A stretch of 55,776 nt of DNA, from assembly GCA_020725665.1 (NCBI GenBank), contig DYEO01000029.1, positions 1 to 55,776 of the forward strand, read 5' to 3'. The first letter of the stretch is position 1; each line of letters begins with the position of its first letter. A program made the position numbers and the translations under genes. The notes below the pieces were generated by a model. That model made no database searches, had not been told where the DNA came from, and saw only the letters and a program-made list of their open reading frames with translations. Shown here piece by piece: positions 43,337 through 52,347 of this stretch. This DNA comes from Dethiobacter sp. GTDB taxonomy: Bacteria; Bacillota; Dethiobacteria; DTU022; UBA8154.

Positions 43337-44751
43337 CCAGGGGGTACGGAAGGTAAGTTAATATAATCATCCAGCTTCATGCTCGCCCATAGCTCCAGTG
43401 AAGGTGTAATGCGCGTGGCAAAGGGAAGGTCAATGGGTTTGGTAGCATCAACGATTACCTTGGAGGTCATATGCCCCCGTTTATACCTGGTCTCATCATA
43501 AGCGGAGGGATCGAGGTGTGCACCCGTAACTCTTGGAATAATGGAAACATCCAGGTCTGCTTCCACGCGCGTTGCCACTGCCCAGAGAACTTCGTGCTCA
43601 TTGTATACGTCTATATCGTCATCTACCACTACAGCCGTTTTCAGATTAATCTCCGCGCTGAGAGCCGCCAGCGCTGCCAGCTTTCCTTCCCCCTGTATAC
43701 GTTTTTTCAGGGAAATATACACCGTATAGAGGGAGCATGAAGAGGCGGGAAGGTGCACCGCTTGCACGGTGGGCACCGCTTTTTTCACCGCTTCGTAAAT
43801 GACCGATTCGAAACAGAGTACACAGGATAGATTGTGCTCGCGGTGGGCAGGATCAAGATCGTGATAGATGGCATCCTTGCGCATGGTAATCGCCTTAACA
43901 TCGATCTGCCACGCCTTCGCTACTCCACCATAATAGCCAGTATACTCGGCAAAAGGACCATCCGTAATCTCTTTCTGCGGATCAATTACACCTTCAATCA
44001 CCACCTCGGCCCAAGCGGGGACAGGGAGATCTACCGTTTCCGCATCGGTTACCTCCAGGGGTTCGCCCAGCAGTCCTCCAATTGCCTCCAATTCGTCCAG
44101 GTCCAGGCTTCCCCTTACAAGGGAGCCAAGGACCACAGCCGGGTGGTGCCCCACAAACAGCACCACCTCCATAGGTTTGTTCAATTCCTTATAACGCCTG
44201 GCAATGTAGGAACCGTGGTGCGCCGGGTTGATCATTGCCCCCAGGACATTATGTCCTTTCACCTCATGGCGATACATGCCCACATTGGGGATGCCTGTAT
44301 CCGGGTCCCGGGCAATCATACAGCCGACGACAATATATTTCCCCGAGTCTTGCAGAGCATGATGAACAACGGGCAGGAGACCCAGGTCAACCGCTTCGTC
44401 GCGCAAAACCACCTCTTTGACCGGTGCAGTCTCCCGCGGCACCGTCTTTAAGGGAAGAGGGTTGGCAATCCTTTTCATATATTCCTTCAAGATTTGCTCT
44501 TTTGCGCTTCCCGGGGGAAGGCCCAGGATCATGCCCAACATTTCGTAGCTGCCGTAGACGTTGGTGACAAGTGGCAACTTACTTCCTTTCATCTGGGGAC
44601 AATAAATTACAGGAAAGCGGTTTTGGCGGGCAAGTTTCTGCTGTAGTATGCACGGTTCAAGATTCGTGCTTAACTCTATTTGCACCTCTACGTAATAATC
44701 AGGTCCGGCTTCCCGCACATCCTTTAAAAAGCTCCTCAGGTCTCTGTTCAC
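43321..44751 (-). CDS. ubiD: UbiD family (prenylated-FMN) decarboxylase
   Basis: This 476-residue protein is of normal length for UbiD-type (de)carboxylases, which use prenylated FMN to remove or add CO2 on aromatic or unsaturated acids. The sequence shows RDLRSFLKDVREAG at the start, PNVGMYRHEVKGHNVLGAMI, and the active-site region ITDGPFAEYTGYYGG with conserved Glu residues. The GTG at 44751 is chosen because AGGAGGTGATCAG precedes it; the longer frame has no ribosome site. No UbiX-type prenyltransferase gene is in the window. It follows a TAXI TRAP system and is probably in one operon with it. Confidence 0.92.
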   Translation of the reverse strand: MNRDLRSFLKDVREAGPDYYVEVQIELSTNLEPCILQQKLARQNRFPVIYCPQMKGSKLPLVTNVYGSYEMLGMILGLPPGSAKEQILKEYMKRIANPLPLKTVPRETAPVKEVVLRDEAVDLGLLPVVHHALQDSGKYIVVGCMIARDPDTGIPNVGMYRHEVKGHNVLGAMINPAHHGSYIARRYKELNKPMEVVLFVGHHPAVVLGSLVRGSLDLDELEAIGGLLGEPLEVTDAETVDLPVPAWAEVVIEGVIDPQKEITDGPFAEYTGYYGGVAKAWQIDVKAITMRKDAIYHDLDPAHREHNLSCVLCFESVIYEAVKKAVPTVQAVHLPASSCSLYTVYISLKKRIQGEGKLAALAALSAEINLKTAVVVDDDIDVYNEHEVLWAVATRVEADLDVSIIPRVTGAHLDPSAYDETRYKRGHMTSKVIVDATKPIDLPFATRITPSLELWASMKLDDYINLPSVPPGYEEL

Positions 44752-44791
44752 CTGATCACCTCCTGGTGATAATCGGGTAATATTATATATA

Positions 44792-45784
44792 TTAATCCTT
44801 CCAGACTCCGACCTCACGATAATAGCGGATCGCCCCTTCATGGAACGGTATGGTTTTCGGCTCGACCGCCCGTTCCAAGGTAATAAACTCACCCGCCGGA
44901 TGCGTTTCTGCTATGGTATCCCTGTTCTCAAAGATGGTCTTGACTACATTGTAAACAAACTTTTCATCAGCATCTTCTCTAACCACAAGCTGCACCACCC
45001 AATCAGCCAGCGCCACCTCTTCAGTGACACCTGGAAACGTATTGGGAGGAACACGGAAGGGAATACCTGCCCCTTTTGTCCTTTCCACGAGCTGGTCCAG
45101 GATATGCTCGTCAATGGGAATAATGGCAATATCATGGGTAGTGGCAAACGCCTTCAAAGAAGCGTTGAAGACACTGCCACCCACAACGCCGGCGTCAATT
45201 CTTCCATCAGCAAGGGCGTCCATAATTTCTTCTCCTCCCAGGTGTACAGGAGTAAAATCCCGCGGTTCCTCTCTGAACTTAAAACCATAGATATTCGTAA
45301 CAGCCGCAAAAGATGTCTCCAGGCCACCCCCGGCCGGTCCGACAGCTACCTTTTTGCCTTTGAGATCTTCAAATGTTTTGATGCCTGACTTTTTCAGCAC
45401 CACAACCTGCCAAGTATTGGGATACATGGTCGCTATTGCCTTTACCTTAACCGGAGAGGTAAACGGCTCGGTGCCGGCAAGGGCCTTTTGCGTGTCCAGG
45501 ATGAGGGTAAAGCCTATATCTGCTTCTCCTGAATCAACGAGGCGCAGGTTTTCCACGCTTCCACCGGTAACTACAGCCGAGCCTTCCATTTCAGGCCCTT
45601 TTCTTGAAATAATATCGGCCAACACCCCGCCGATTACATAATAGGTTCCTCCCACCGCTGCCGTACCGATGGTGACCTGCTTAACACTCTTTGCTTTTGG
45701 TGCACAACCTAAAACCTGTACCACTAGCAGTGCAAGCGCAAATAAAACACAGAGAATCTTCAGCCAACCCTTCTTCTTTATCAT
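44792..45784 (-). CDS. TAXI-family TRAP solute-binding lipoprotein
   Basis: This 330-residue lipoprotein has a signal helix and lipobox VQVLGC, and then the TAXI signature QVTIGTAAVGGTYYVIGGVL followed by VVTGGSVENLRLVDSGEADI. TAXI proteins bind dicarboxylates, glutamate and similar compounds for TRAP transporters with fused permeases, which matches the gene upstream. The ATG at 45784 follows AAGGGGGT. It lies between the permease and ubiD, all on the minus strand. Confidence 0.93.
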   Translation of the reverse strand: MIKKKGWLKILCVLFALALLVVQVLGCAPKAKSVKQVTIGTAAVGGTYYVIGGVLADIISRKGPEMEGSAVVTGGSVENLRLVDSGEADIGFTLILDTQKALAGTEPFTSPVKVKAIATMYPNTWQVVVLKKSGIKTFEDLKGKKVAVGPAGGGLETSFAAVTNIYGFKFREEPRDFTPVHLGGEEIMDALADGRIDAGVVGGSVFNASLKAFATTHDIAIIPIDEHILDQLVERTKGAGIPFRVPPNTFPGVTEEVALADWVVQLVVREDADEKFVYNVVKTIFENRDTIAETHPAGEFITLERAVEPKTIPFHEGAIRYYREVGVWKD

Positions 45785-45855
45785 TTGCTTTTACCCCCTT
45801 GATAGATTATTAGCTATCCTAAACTAACCGAGACATAATTGTCGTGACTGTTATA

Positions 45856-47787
45856 TTACATTATTCCTCCTTCCTGCAAAACTTTCCGTGTTTTAACAAA
45901 AATCGTGACACCCGCAAGAGACAGTATCAATACCCCTAAAACTAGCGCCCAAAAATGAACCGTTCCAAACAATACCATTATTCCTCCTATTAAAAAAGCA
46001 AGCCGGTTGATATAATCGAGACGGGTTTTAAAATAGCCCACAGATGCCGCCCCGATAGCAACGATACCAACAATGGCCACCAGTATGGTAAAAATAGTAT
46101 CCCATAATGGACCTATTAGCACCATTGCCGGGTTATACACCCAAACGAAAGGGATAACAAAGCCCGGCAATGCCAGCTTGGCGGACCAGATGGCCGTTTG
46201 CATGGGCTTGCCACCAGCTATAGCCGCACCGGCAAAAGCTGCAAAAGCTATAGGAGGAGTTACCATTGCCAGCATACCAAAATAGAAGAGAAAGAGATGG
46301 CCCAGGATAGGCTCCACCCCAAGCTGGGCTAGGGCCGGCCCTACCAAAGTGGCGAGGAGGATATAGCAGACTACCGACGGCAGGCCCATACCGAGCACCA
46401 GCGAAGCCATGGCACTAAGTACAAGAAGAATAAAAATATTGCCGGCGGCGTAATCAATAATCACTCCCGCCAGCTTCAGCCCAAGGCCGGTCATGAGCAC
46501 AACACCGATCACAATCCCCGCACAGGCCACGGCGGCACAGATACTGAGAGCTCTTTTAGCCCCGTCAGCTAGGATATCCAGAAACCAGCTAACCGTTACT
46601 TTTATGTTTTTATTAAAAATGCTGATCACCAAGATGGTACCTATGGCAAAAAGGGCGCTATAAGTAGCAGAATATCCGGAAAGCAGAATCCAGGTGAGAA
46701 CAATTACAGGAAAGAAAAAATAGCCCTGTCGTTTAAGAATATTAAAAAAACCGGGACCGACTCCTACATCTCCTTTAATACCAAGGCGGACAGCCTGGAA
46801 ATGAACCGACACACCGATGGTTAAAAAGTAGAGTAGAGCCGGTATAATGGCAACTTTCATCACTTGAACATAAGAAACTCCAATAAAATCCGCCATGACG
46901 AAAGCGGTGGCCCCCATTACCGGGGGCAACAGTTGTCCTCCTGTTGATGCGGCCGCCTCTACACCGCCGACAAATTCGTCAGGCCGGTAACCGCTTTTCT
47001 TCATCAAAGGGATTGTAAAGGAGCCAGTAGTAGCCACGTTGGCTACAGCGGTACCGGAGATCATCCCCATCAAGGCACTCACCAGTACGGCAAGCTTACC
47101 TTGCCCTCCCGTCGCTCTGCCTACCAAACTGCGGGCAAAATCGGTAAAAAACTGAATTCCTCCCGCTTTTTCCAGGAACATACCGAAAAGTATAAAAAGA
47201 AAGACAAACCAGATCATCACCCTGATGGCTACGCCGAAAATGCCATTCAGACTAAGTACGAGCTGCGTCACAAGTCTTCCGAGACTGGGTCCATGGTGAC
47301 TTAAAATGCCCGGAAAGTATGGACCGCCGAAGGCATATAGCAGAAAAATAAGAGCAACGAGTACAAGTGACCAGCCGATCGTGCGGCGCGTTGCCTCCAG
47401 TACCAGCACAATAATTACCAGCCCGGCAATGATATCCATCGTCGTGGGTGCACCTATACGGTTCATCAGTGCCACTTCGTCAAGGTACAAATAAAGGCAA
47501 CTGGCTATGGTCAAACAGATAAGAAAAAAATCAACAGAAAGCCGTATAACCCTCTTATTTTTATTAGTCGTAATAGGCGCGCCCAGGAATACCAGGATCA
47601 TGGAAAGCATAAGAAACAACACCCGCTGGGAATAGGGTGATATAGTCCAAATGGACACGGAGAGGATTACCATTAATGAAAGAGCGATGGAAAGAATCCA
47701 CTTCAAGTTATCAAGAGAAAGATGGCGTTGTGTAATATGTATTAAATTCATTTTTGCCTGGGGTAAAGGACTTGGTGTGTTAGTCAT
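45856..47787 (-). CDS. fused TRAP permease (DctQ-DctM type) of a TAXI system
   Basis: This 643-residue membrane protein combines the small and large TRAP permeases in one chain. The N-terminal quarter has four helices (DctQ-like, up to about 130) and the rest holds the DctM domain. The latter contains FGMFLEKAGGIQFFTDFARS, SGTAVANVATTGSFTIPLMK, TGGQLLPPVMGATAFVMADF and LGMGLPSVVCYILLATLVGP. It is the partner of the TAXI binding protein immediately downstream. The ATG at 47787 is about 10 bases after the stop of the molybdenum-hydroxylase-like gene, so the three genes and ubiD look co-transcribed. Confidence 0.93.
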   Translation of the reverse strand: MTNTPSPLPQAKMNLIHITQRHLSLDNLKWILSIALSLMVILSVSIWTISPYSQRVLFLMLSMILVFLGAPITTNKNKRVIRLSVDFFLICLTIASCLYLYLDEVALMNRIGAPTTMDIIAGLVIIVLVLEATRRTIGWSLVLVALIFLLYAFGGPYFPGILSHHGPSLGRLVTQLVLSLNGIFGVAIRVMIWFVFLFILFGMFLEKAGGIQFFTDFARSLVGRATGGQGKLAVLVSALMGMISGTAVANVATTGSFTIPLMKKSGYRPDEFVGGVEAAASTGGQLLPPVMGATAFVMADFIGVSYVQVMKVAIIPALLYFLTIGVSVHFQAVRLGIKGDVGVGPGFFNILKRQGYFFFPVIVLTWILLSGYSATYSALFAIGTILVISIFNKNIKVTVSWFLDILADGAKRALSICAAVACAGIVIGVVLMTGLGLKLAGVIIDYAAGNIFILLVLSAMASLVLGMGLPSVVCYILLATLVGPALAQLGVEPILGHLFLFYFGMLAMVTPPIAFAAFAGAAIAGGKPMQTAIWSAKLALPGFVIPFVWVYNPAMVLIGPLWDTIFTILVAIVGIVAIGAASVGYFKTRLDYINRLAFLIGGIMVLFGTVHFWALVLGVLILSLAGVTIFVKTRKVLQEGGIM

Positions 47788-47797
47788 TATAGACAGC

Positions 47798-50044
47798 TCA
47801 CTCCTTTAGGTTAAGAGCATCAAGTATTTTTTCCGGGGTAATCGGTAATTCACATATCCTGATACCAGTGGCATCGAATATGGCATTGGCAATAGCAGCG
47901 GCTGTAGGAACCAGTCCCGACTCTCCCACACTTTTTACCCCATACGGTCCGGTACGGCTAGGTGCTTCAATGATGCAGACATCGGTCTGGGGCATATCGG
48001 GGAAAGTAAGCATCTTATAATCAAGCAGATTGTCATTCAAAATACGACCGGTCTTTTTGTCTATAACCAGGTTTTCAAGCAACGCGTACCCCACACCCTG
48101 TTGGATAGCTCCTTCAATCTGCCCCTCCACTACTGTGGGATTGATGGCCCTCCCCACATCGTGACAGGCAACCACCTGCAATACTGCTACTTCTCCTGTT
48201 TTCGTGTCCACTTCAACTTCAGCAAATTGCGCCCCGTAAGCGGGAGGGTTTCCCGGTGGTTCTTCACTTACAGCCGCAACAATCTGGCCTCCCCCCCTGA
48301 TCTGGGCATAACGGGAAACATCCCCCACGCTTATCCTAACCGCAGGGTTATCTTTCAACCAAATCTCCCCGCTTCCAATCTCCAGGGAATTCGCAGGTGC
48401 CTCCAGCATGCGGCTCGCATGTTCCAACAATCTCCCTCTTATTATTTCGCCGGACTTTTTCACAACATGTCCACCCGAATAAGCCTGGCGGCTGGCCCGG
48501 GTGCCTATGTCAAAGGGGTTTACATCCGTGTCCTCCCCACCGGAAAAAATGACATCCGTGTATTTTATCCCCATGGCCTCTGCGGCGATTTGCGCCAGGG
48601 TAGTATCCGAGCCCTGCCCCATATCGGTAGAACCTGTATAAACATTGGCGCTTCCGTCTTCATTGAGCTTGATTGTAGCGGAAGAAACTTCGTTAAGCCG
48701 GGGGCGCCCACCGCTGCAGTGCATGGAAATGGCCATACCCTTACCTCTTTTTTTTGAAGGTGATGAAGGTGCGCTCCTCTCCCCCCAGCGGATCCTTTTC
48801 ATGCCCTCTTCCAAACAGGAGGGCAGGCCGACGCTACACTCTAGCGGCCACCCGGTGAAACGCCATGTTTCCCCTTCTTTTAGATAGTTTTTTCGGCGAA
48901 GTTCTACCGGATCGTAGCCTATTTTACGTGCAATAATATCAAGCTGACTCTCTACGGCAAATGCTACCTGGGGATTGGCATAACCCCGAAAAGCCCCGGC
49001 CGAAACTGTATTAGTATAGACAGCTAAACCTTCATATTTAACATTAGAGCAGCGATATGTGCCGCTAAACCAGGAACCAATGATACCGGCAATAAAAGGG
49101 CCATGCGTGGCATATGCTCCCGTGTCGACAACCGCTTTCATCTCCCTGGCCGTAAAGATACCATCCTTTGTCATCCCAGTACGTAATTTAAAAATAACCG
49201 GATGCCTGGTCTCCGTAGCGATAAAGGCCTCTTCCCGGGTAAATTGCAGCTTGACCGGTTTTCCCGTTATCATGGACAGCAGGGAGCAGAGGGGCTCGCT
49301 TATTGCCCCGAGACGGCTACCGAAACCACCTCCCACAAAGGGCTTAATTACACGGATTTTACCATAAGGCAGGTTTAACGCCCTGGCTAAAATGCCCCGC
49401 ACCACAAAAGGCATCTGCGTGGAAGTCCAAACCGTTAGGCGACCTTGTGAGTCAAAAGAGGCGACGGATACGCCACAGGGTTCCAGAGAAGCAGGTGTAA
49501 CTTTGGAAGTTATAAAACGATCTTCAAATACATAATCTGCTTCCGCTAACCCCTTTTCCACATTCCCATCCTCAAAGGCAATACGGGTTAGGATATTGTT
49601 TTCCCCGCCATGTATGCAAGGTGCTCCCTCGGCCAGGGCTTCTTCAGCGGTTAATACTGACGGCAAAATTTCATACTCAACTTTGATTTGTTTTAGTGCC
49701 TCTGCTGCCGTTTCCTCATCGACAGCAGCAACGGCAGCTACTCCGTCGCCCACGAAGCGCACTTTATCATTTAGAATATATTGATCATGAATCAATTCCT
49801 TATCCGGTGCACCGCATCCGTTATACGGGACCTGCGGAATATCGGCGAAAGAAATTGCGGCCTTCACCCCAGGTAATTGCCGGGCTATGCTTAAATCGAC
49901 ATTTTTAATAAGAGCATGGGCATGGGGACTGCGCAGTACTTTGGCATACAGCATACCCGGAAGCTTTATATCGCCCGTAAAAACAGCCTTTCCCGTTACC
50001 TTGGCAATACCGTCATGTATCTCCACCCGTTCGCCTACAGGCAA
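47798..50044 (-). CDS. orphan molybdenum hydroxylase large subunit (xanthine dehydrogenase family)
   Basis: This 748-residue protein is a second Mo-binding subunit. It reads DGIAKVTGKAVFTGDIKLPG near the start, GGGFGSRLGAISEPLCSLLS, SAGAFRGYANPQVAFAVES, STDMGQGSDTTLAQIAAEAM, and the catalytic region GVKSVGESGLVPTAAAIANA with Glu708. Form I CO dehydrogenase's AYxCSFR loop is absent. No FAD or 2Fe-2S subunit genes are next to it or elsewhere in the window apart from those at 13404-14773. The start is a TTG at 50044 behind GGGAGG. It leads an apparent operon with a TAXI transporter and UbiD. It may borrow redox subunits or work with a different partner. Confidence 0.88.
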   Translation of the reverse strand: MPVGERVEIHDGIAKVTGKAVFTGDIKLPGMLYAKVLRSPHAHALIKNVDLSIARQLPGVKAAISFADIPQVPYNGCGAPDKELIHDQYILNDKVRFVGDGVAAVAAVDEETAAEALKQIKVEYEILPSVLTAEEALAEGAPCIHGGENNILTRIAFEDGNVEKGLAEADYVFEDRFITSKVTPASLEPCGVSVASFDSQGRLTVWTSTQMPFVVRGILARALNLPYGKIRVIKPFVGGGFGSRLGAISEPLCSLLSMITGKPVKLQFTREEAFIATETRHPVIFKLRTGMTKDGIFTAREMKAVVDTGAYATHGPFIAGIIGSWFSGTYRCSNVKYEGLAVYTNTVSAGAFRGYANPQVAFAVESQLDIIARKIGYDPVELRRKNYLKEGETWRFTGWPLECSVGLPSCLEEGMKRIRWGERSAPSSPSKKRGKGMAISMHCSGGRPRLNEVSSATIKLNEDGSANVYTGSTDMGQGSDTTLAQIAAEAMGIKYTDVIFSGGEDTDVNPFDIGTRASRQAYSGGHVVKKSGEIIRGRLLEHASRMLEAPANSLEIGSGEIWLKDNPAVRISVGDVSRYAQIRGGGQIVAAVSEEPPGNPPAYGAQFAEVEVDTKTGEVAVLQVVACHDVGRAINPTVVEGQIEGAIQQGVGYALLENLVIDKKTGRILNDNLLDYKMLTFPDMPQTDVCIIEAPSRTGPYGVKSVGESGLVPTAAAIANAIFDATGIRICELPITPEKILDALNLKE

Positions 50045-50292
50045 AGCTTTTCGCCTCCCAAAAATAATAATCTATGTTACAGCAATTTATATGTTAATTT
50101 ATAATTATCTTAACTAAAATATTTTTTAAATTCTATGTCTGCAGATTACCATAAATATAATTAAATTTTATTAATATCTGACAAATTATTAAGCTTTCAA
50201 TGCATGCCTGCCTGAGAAGGTCTAGGAGAAATCAAAAATAAGTTGCGTTCAAAAATGCCAAATTCATATAAGTCTAGTCGAAGCAGCACATT

Positions 50293-51468
50293 TTAAACGT
50301 TTACATTTGCTTTATCTCTATTTTCAAATCCCATATTACGCAATCTGTATGTGGATAACCACCCGCACAGAACAATGATAGCAGTAACCAGGAAAGTCAT
50401 CCAGGGAGCAAAATTTTCAATCAAAAAGCCGAATATGGCAGGAGCACAGGCCACTCCAAGAATGCTGCCCGTTCCACTGACCATTCCTACTATTTTATCT
50501 CTGGAACTTTCACTATAATTCTCCGCCAATGCTGCAAAGAAAACGGGTGGTGCTCCTGCCGATGTTATGGCTAGTGCAACAACGCAAAATGTAAATATAA
50601 GATTAAATCCAGAAATTGCCATTATAACTAACAAAACAAAAGAAACACCAAGTAACAGGGAAAGCAATCTTAACCTGCCAAAATAATCAGAAGTAATACC
50701 CGCCCCGAACAGCCCTGCTAATGCTGCCACTCGGGTCCACCCAACAAAGGAGGCCGCATATTCAGGTTGTATATTCCATGAATGAACCATTAAAGTAGGA
50801 AGAATAGAAATAAGCCCCACCAAAAGCACGAACATAGAAGAAGTAATCAAAATTAGATATATAAACTTACTGCCATGAATTAATTGTCCCAAGCTTTCCG
50901 CCTTCTTTTGGGGCACCTCATTTGTAACCATTATTCCGGAGAAAATTATTAGAGCAAATACTCCTACTACAGCCCACAACAAAAAGATATTTTCCCAGAA
51001 ATATTTTTGTAAAGTAAAACTAACAAACAATGGACCCAGCACCAACCCGGCAACAGAAGCAACCTCGTGCAAACTCATATTTCGACCCCGGTTAGAAAAA
51101 TGAGAAATTTCCGTAATGAGAGATATGCCCCGTGGAACATAAAGCCCTACCCCAAAGCTACTAAGAGGAGCTACTATCATGAACAAAGGAAAACTTTTTA
51201 GACTTGAGAGCAGCATAAAGGCAACAATAGATAAAATTGCACCACCAATAACCACACTTTTGCGACTTCCAGGGACAAACCCGGAAATCCATACAGCAGA
51301 GGCATAGCCTAGAAAAAATACTCCCAACAGGATTCCTGATTGAGCAGCAGTAAAGTCCAGAGAAAAACTTATCGCAGGTACTACTGTAAAAAAAACTGCC
51401 CTTACAGTAGTGCTCCAGAAAAACATTAACCAACAGGCAAACAGAATATAGTTTGGTTTCGCTCTCAA
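50293..51468 (-). CDS. major facilitator superfamily transporter
   Basis: This 391-residue protein has about 12 hydrophobic segments and the MFS layout. The first helix contains FACWLMFFWSTTVRAVFFTV, the loop between helices 2 and 3 has ISGFVPGSRKS in place of the usual GxLaDrxGrr motif, and RIGxLG-like sequence appears after helix 6-7. The substrate is not evident. The start is a TTG at 51468 behind GGGGGG; an out-of-frame ATG inside the same site gives no family match. It lies between the DUF1989 gene and the orphan Mo subunit. Confidence 0.85.
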   Translation of the reverse strand: MRAKPNYILFACWLMFFWSTTVRAVFFTVVPAISFSLDFTAAQSGILLGVFFLGYASAVWISGFVPGSRKSVVIGGAILSIVAFMLLSSLKSFPLFMIVAPLSSFGVGLYVPRGISLITEISHFSNRGRNMSLHEVASVAGLVLGPLFVSFTLQKYFWENIFLLWAVVGVFALIIFSGIMVTNEVPQKKAESLGQLIHGSKFIYLILITSSMFVLLVGLISILPTLMVHSWNIQPEYAASFVGWTRVAALAGLFGAGITSDYFGRLRLLSLLLGVSFVLLVIMAISGFNLIFTFCVVALAITSAGAPPVFFAALAENYSESSRDKIVGMVSGTGSILGVACAPAIFGFLIENFAPWMTFLVTAIIVLCGWLSTYRLRNMGFENRDKANVNV

Positions 51469-51552
51469 AAATCATGCCCCCCAGAAAAGGCCTGCAGTTG
51501 TTCAGAAGCACAAACTTGAGTAAATTCCCCATATGCAGCAATATGTCTACGC

Positions 51553-52230
51553 CTATTTAATCCCTATCCCTGTTTCTATTTTATGGAAATTTTCATAGAA
51601 AATAACCTCCAGGGCAGTAGGATTATACGCATTGCTGGGGCTGCGCTCCTGGGGGCAGTTTGAAAGAGAGACAATTAAATCCATCTCTGCTCGAAGATCA
51701 AAATAGTCTCCCGCCTTGGAGTCAGGCTCAGCAATAACAAAAGTGCCGTTGGGGGCATAGCCCAGATTCATAAAAAAAGAGATACAGGAATCCAGTTCAA
51801 CATTTTTACTGGTAAAATTGTAATCAGACATGGAAGCCACAAGATTATCCCGGCAGTTGGGGGAACCTTCAATACCATAACGCAGCCTGTTAACTTCCGC
51901 GCTGCAAAAACCTCCGCCGAAATAATGCTTTCCTACCGTATCCTCCACCATTGTTGCCATTAAACTGGCATACTTGGAATATAAAAGATGTCCTTTGGTA
52001 ATCTGCCATGTCTGGTTGATCAACATTGTGTAAACGCACGAAAATACATCGGTATAATCAGCCGCATTATAAAGGATCATATCTGCACACTGCTGACCCT
52101 CAAGGTCAACAATGCGCAAACACTGACCCTTGTGGAGTATTCTTGCCTTCATGTAACCACGGGGGGGTATATAAATTCTTTCCTTCACAACACCCGGTAC
52201 TCCTGATACATCCGCATTATCTGCAATCAA
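51553..52230 (-). CDS. DUF1989 (urea carboxylase-associated family) protein
   Basis: This 225-residue protein matches the DUF1989 family, known mainly as UAAP1/UAAP2 beside urea carboxylase but present elsewhere with unknown function. Signatures include VDLEGQQCADMILYNAADY, FCSAEVNRLRYGIEGSPNCR, ISFFMNLGYAPNGTFVIAEP and RAEMDLIVSLSNCPQERSPS. The conserved Cys and Asp residues suggest metal binding. The TTG at 52230 follows GAGGTGG. No urea carboxylase genes are nearby, and the neighbours are an MFS transporter and a TRAP system, so another nitrogenous substrate is possible. Confidence 0.88.
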   Translation of the reverse strand: MIADNADVSGVPGVVKERIYIPPRGYMKARILHKGQCLRIVDLEGQQCADMILYNAADYTDVFSCVYTMLINQTWQITKGHLLYSKYASLMATMVEDTVGKHYFGGGFCSAEVNRLRYGIEGSPNCRDNLVASMSDYNFTSKNVELDSCISFFMNLGYAPNGTFVIAEPDSKAGDYFDLRAEMDLIVSLSNCPQERSPSNAYNPTALEVIFYENFHKIETGIGIK

Positions 52231-52300
52231 TCAAGCCACCTCATATTCCTACTATAATTTTTTTGAATCTCTGTCTGTTCAAAGAAGATTAAATAAATTT

Positions 52301-52334
52301 CCCCCGCAGGTGCCGGTAACGGCCTCCACGGGGG
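52301..52334 (-). terminator. terminator-like hairpin after TRAP system 3
   Basis: The arms CCCCCGCAGGTGCCG (52301-52315) and CGGCCTCCACGGGGG (52320-52334) form a long stem with a few mismatches and a 4-base loop. On the minus strand it is followed by AAATTTATTTAATC. It lies just after the dctP stop and before the DUF1989 start, so it probably ends the third TRAP operon. Confidence 0.75.
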
Positions 52335-52347
52335 AAGAATGTTACAC

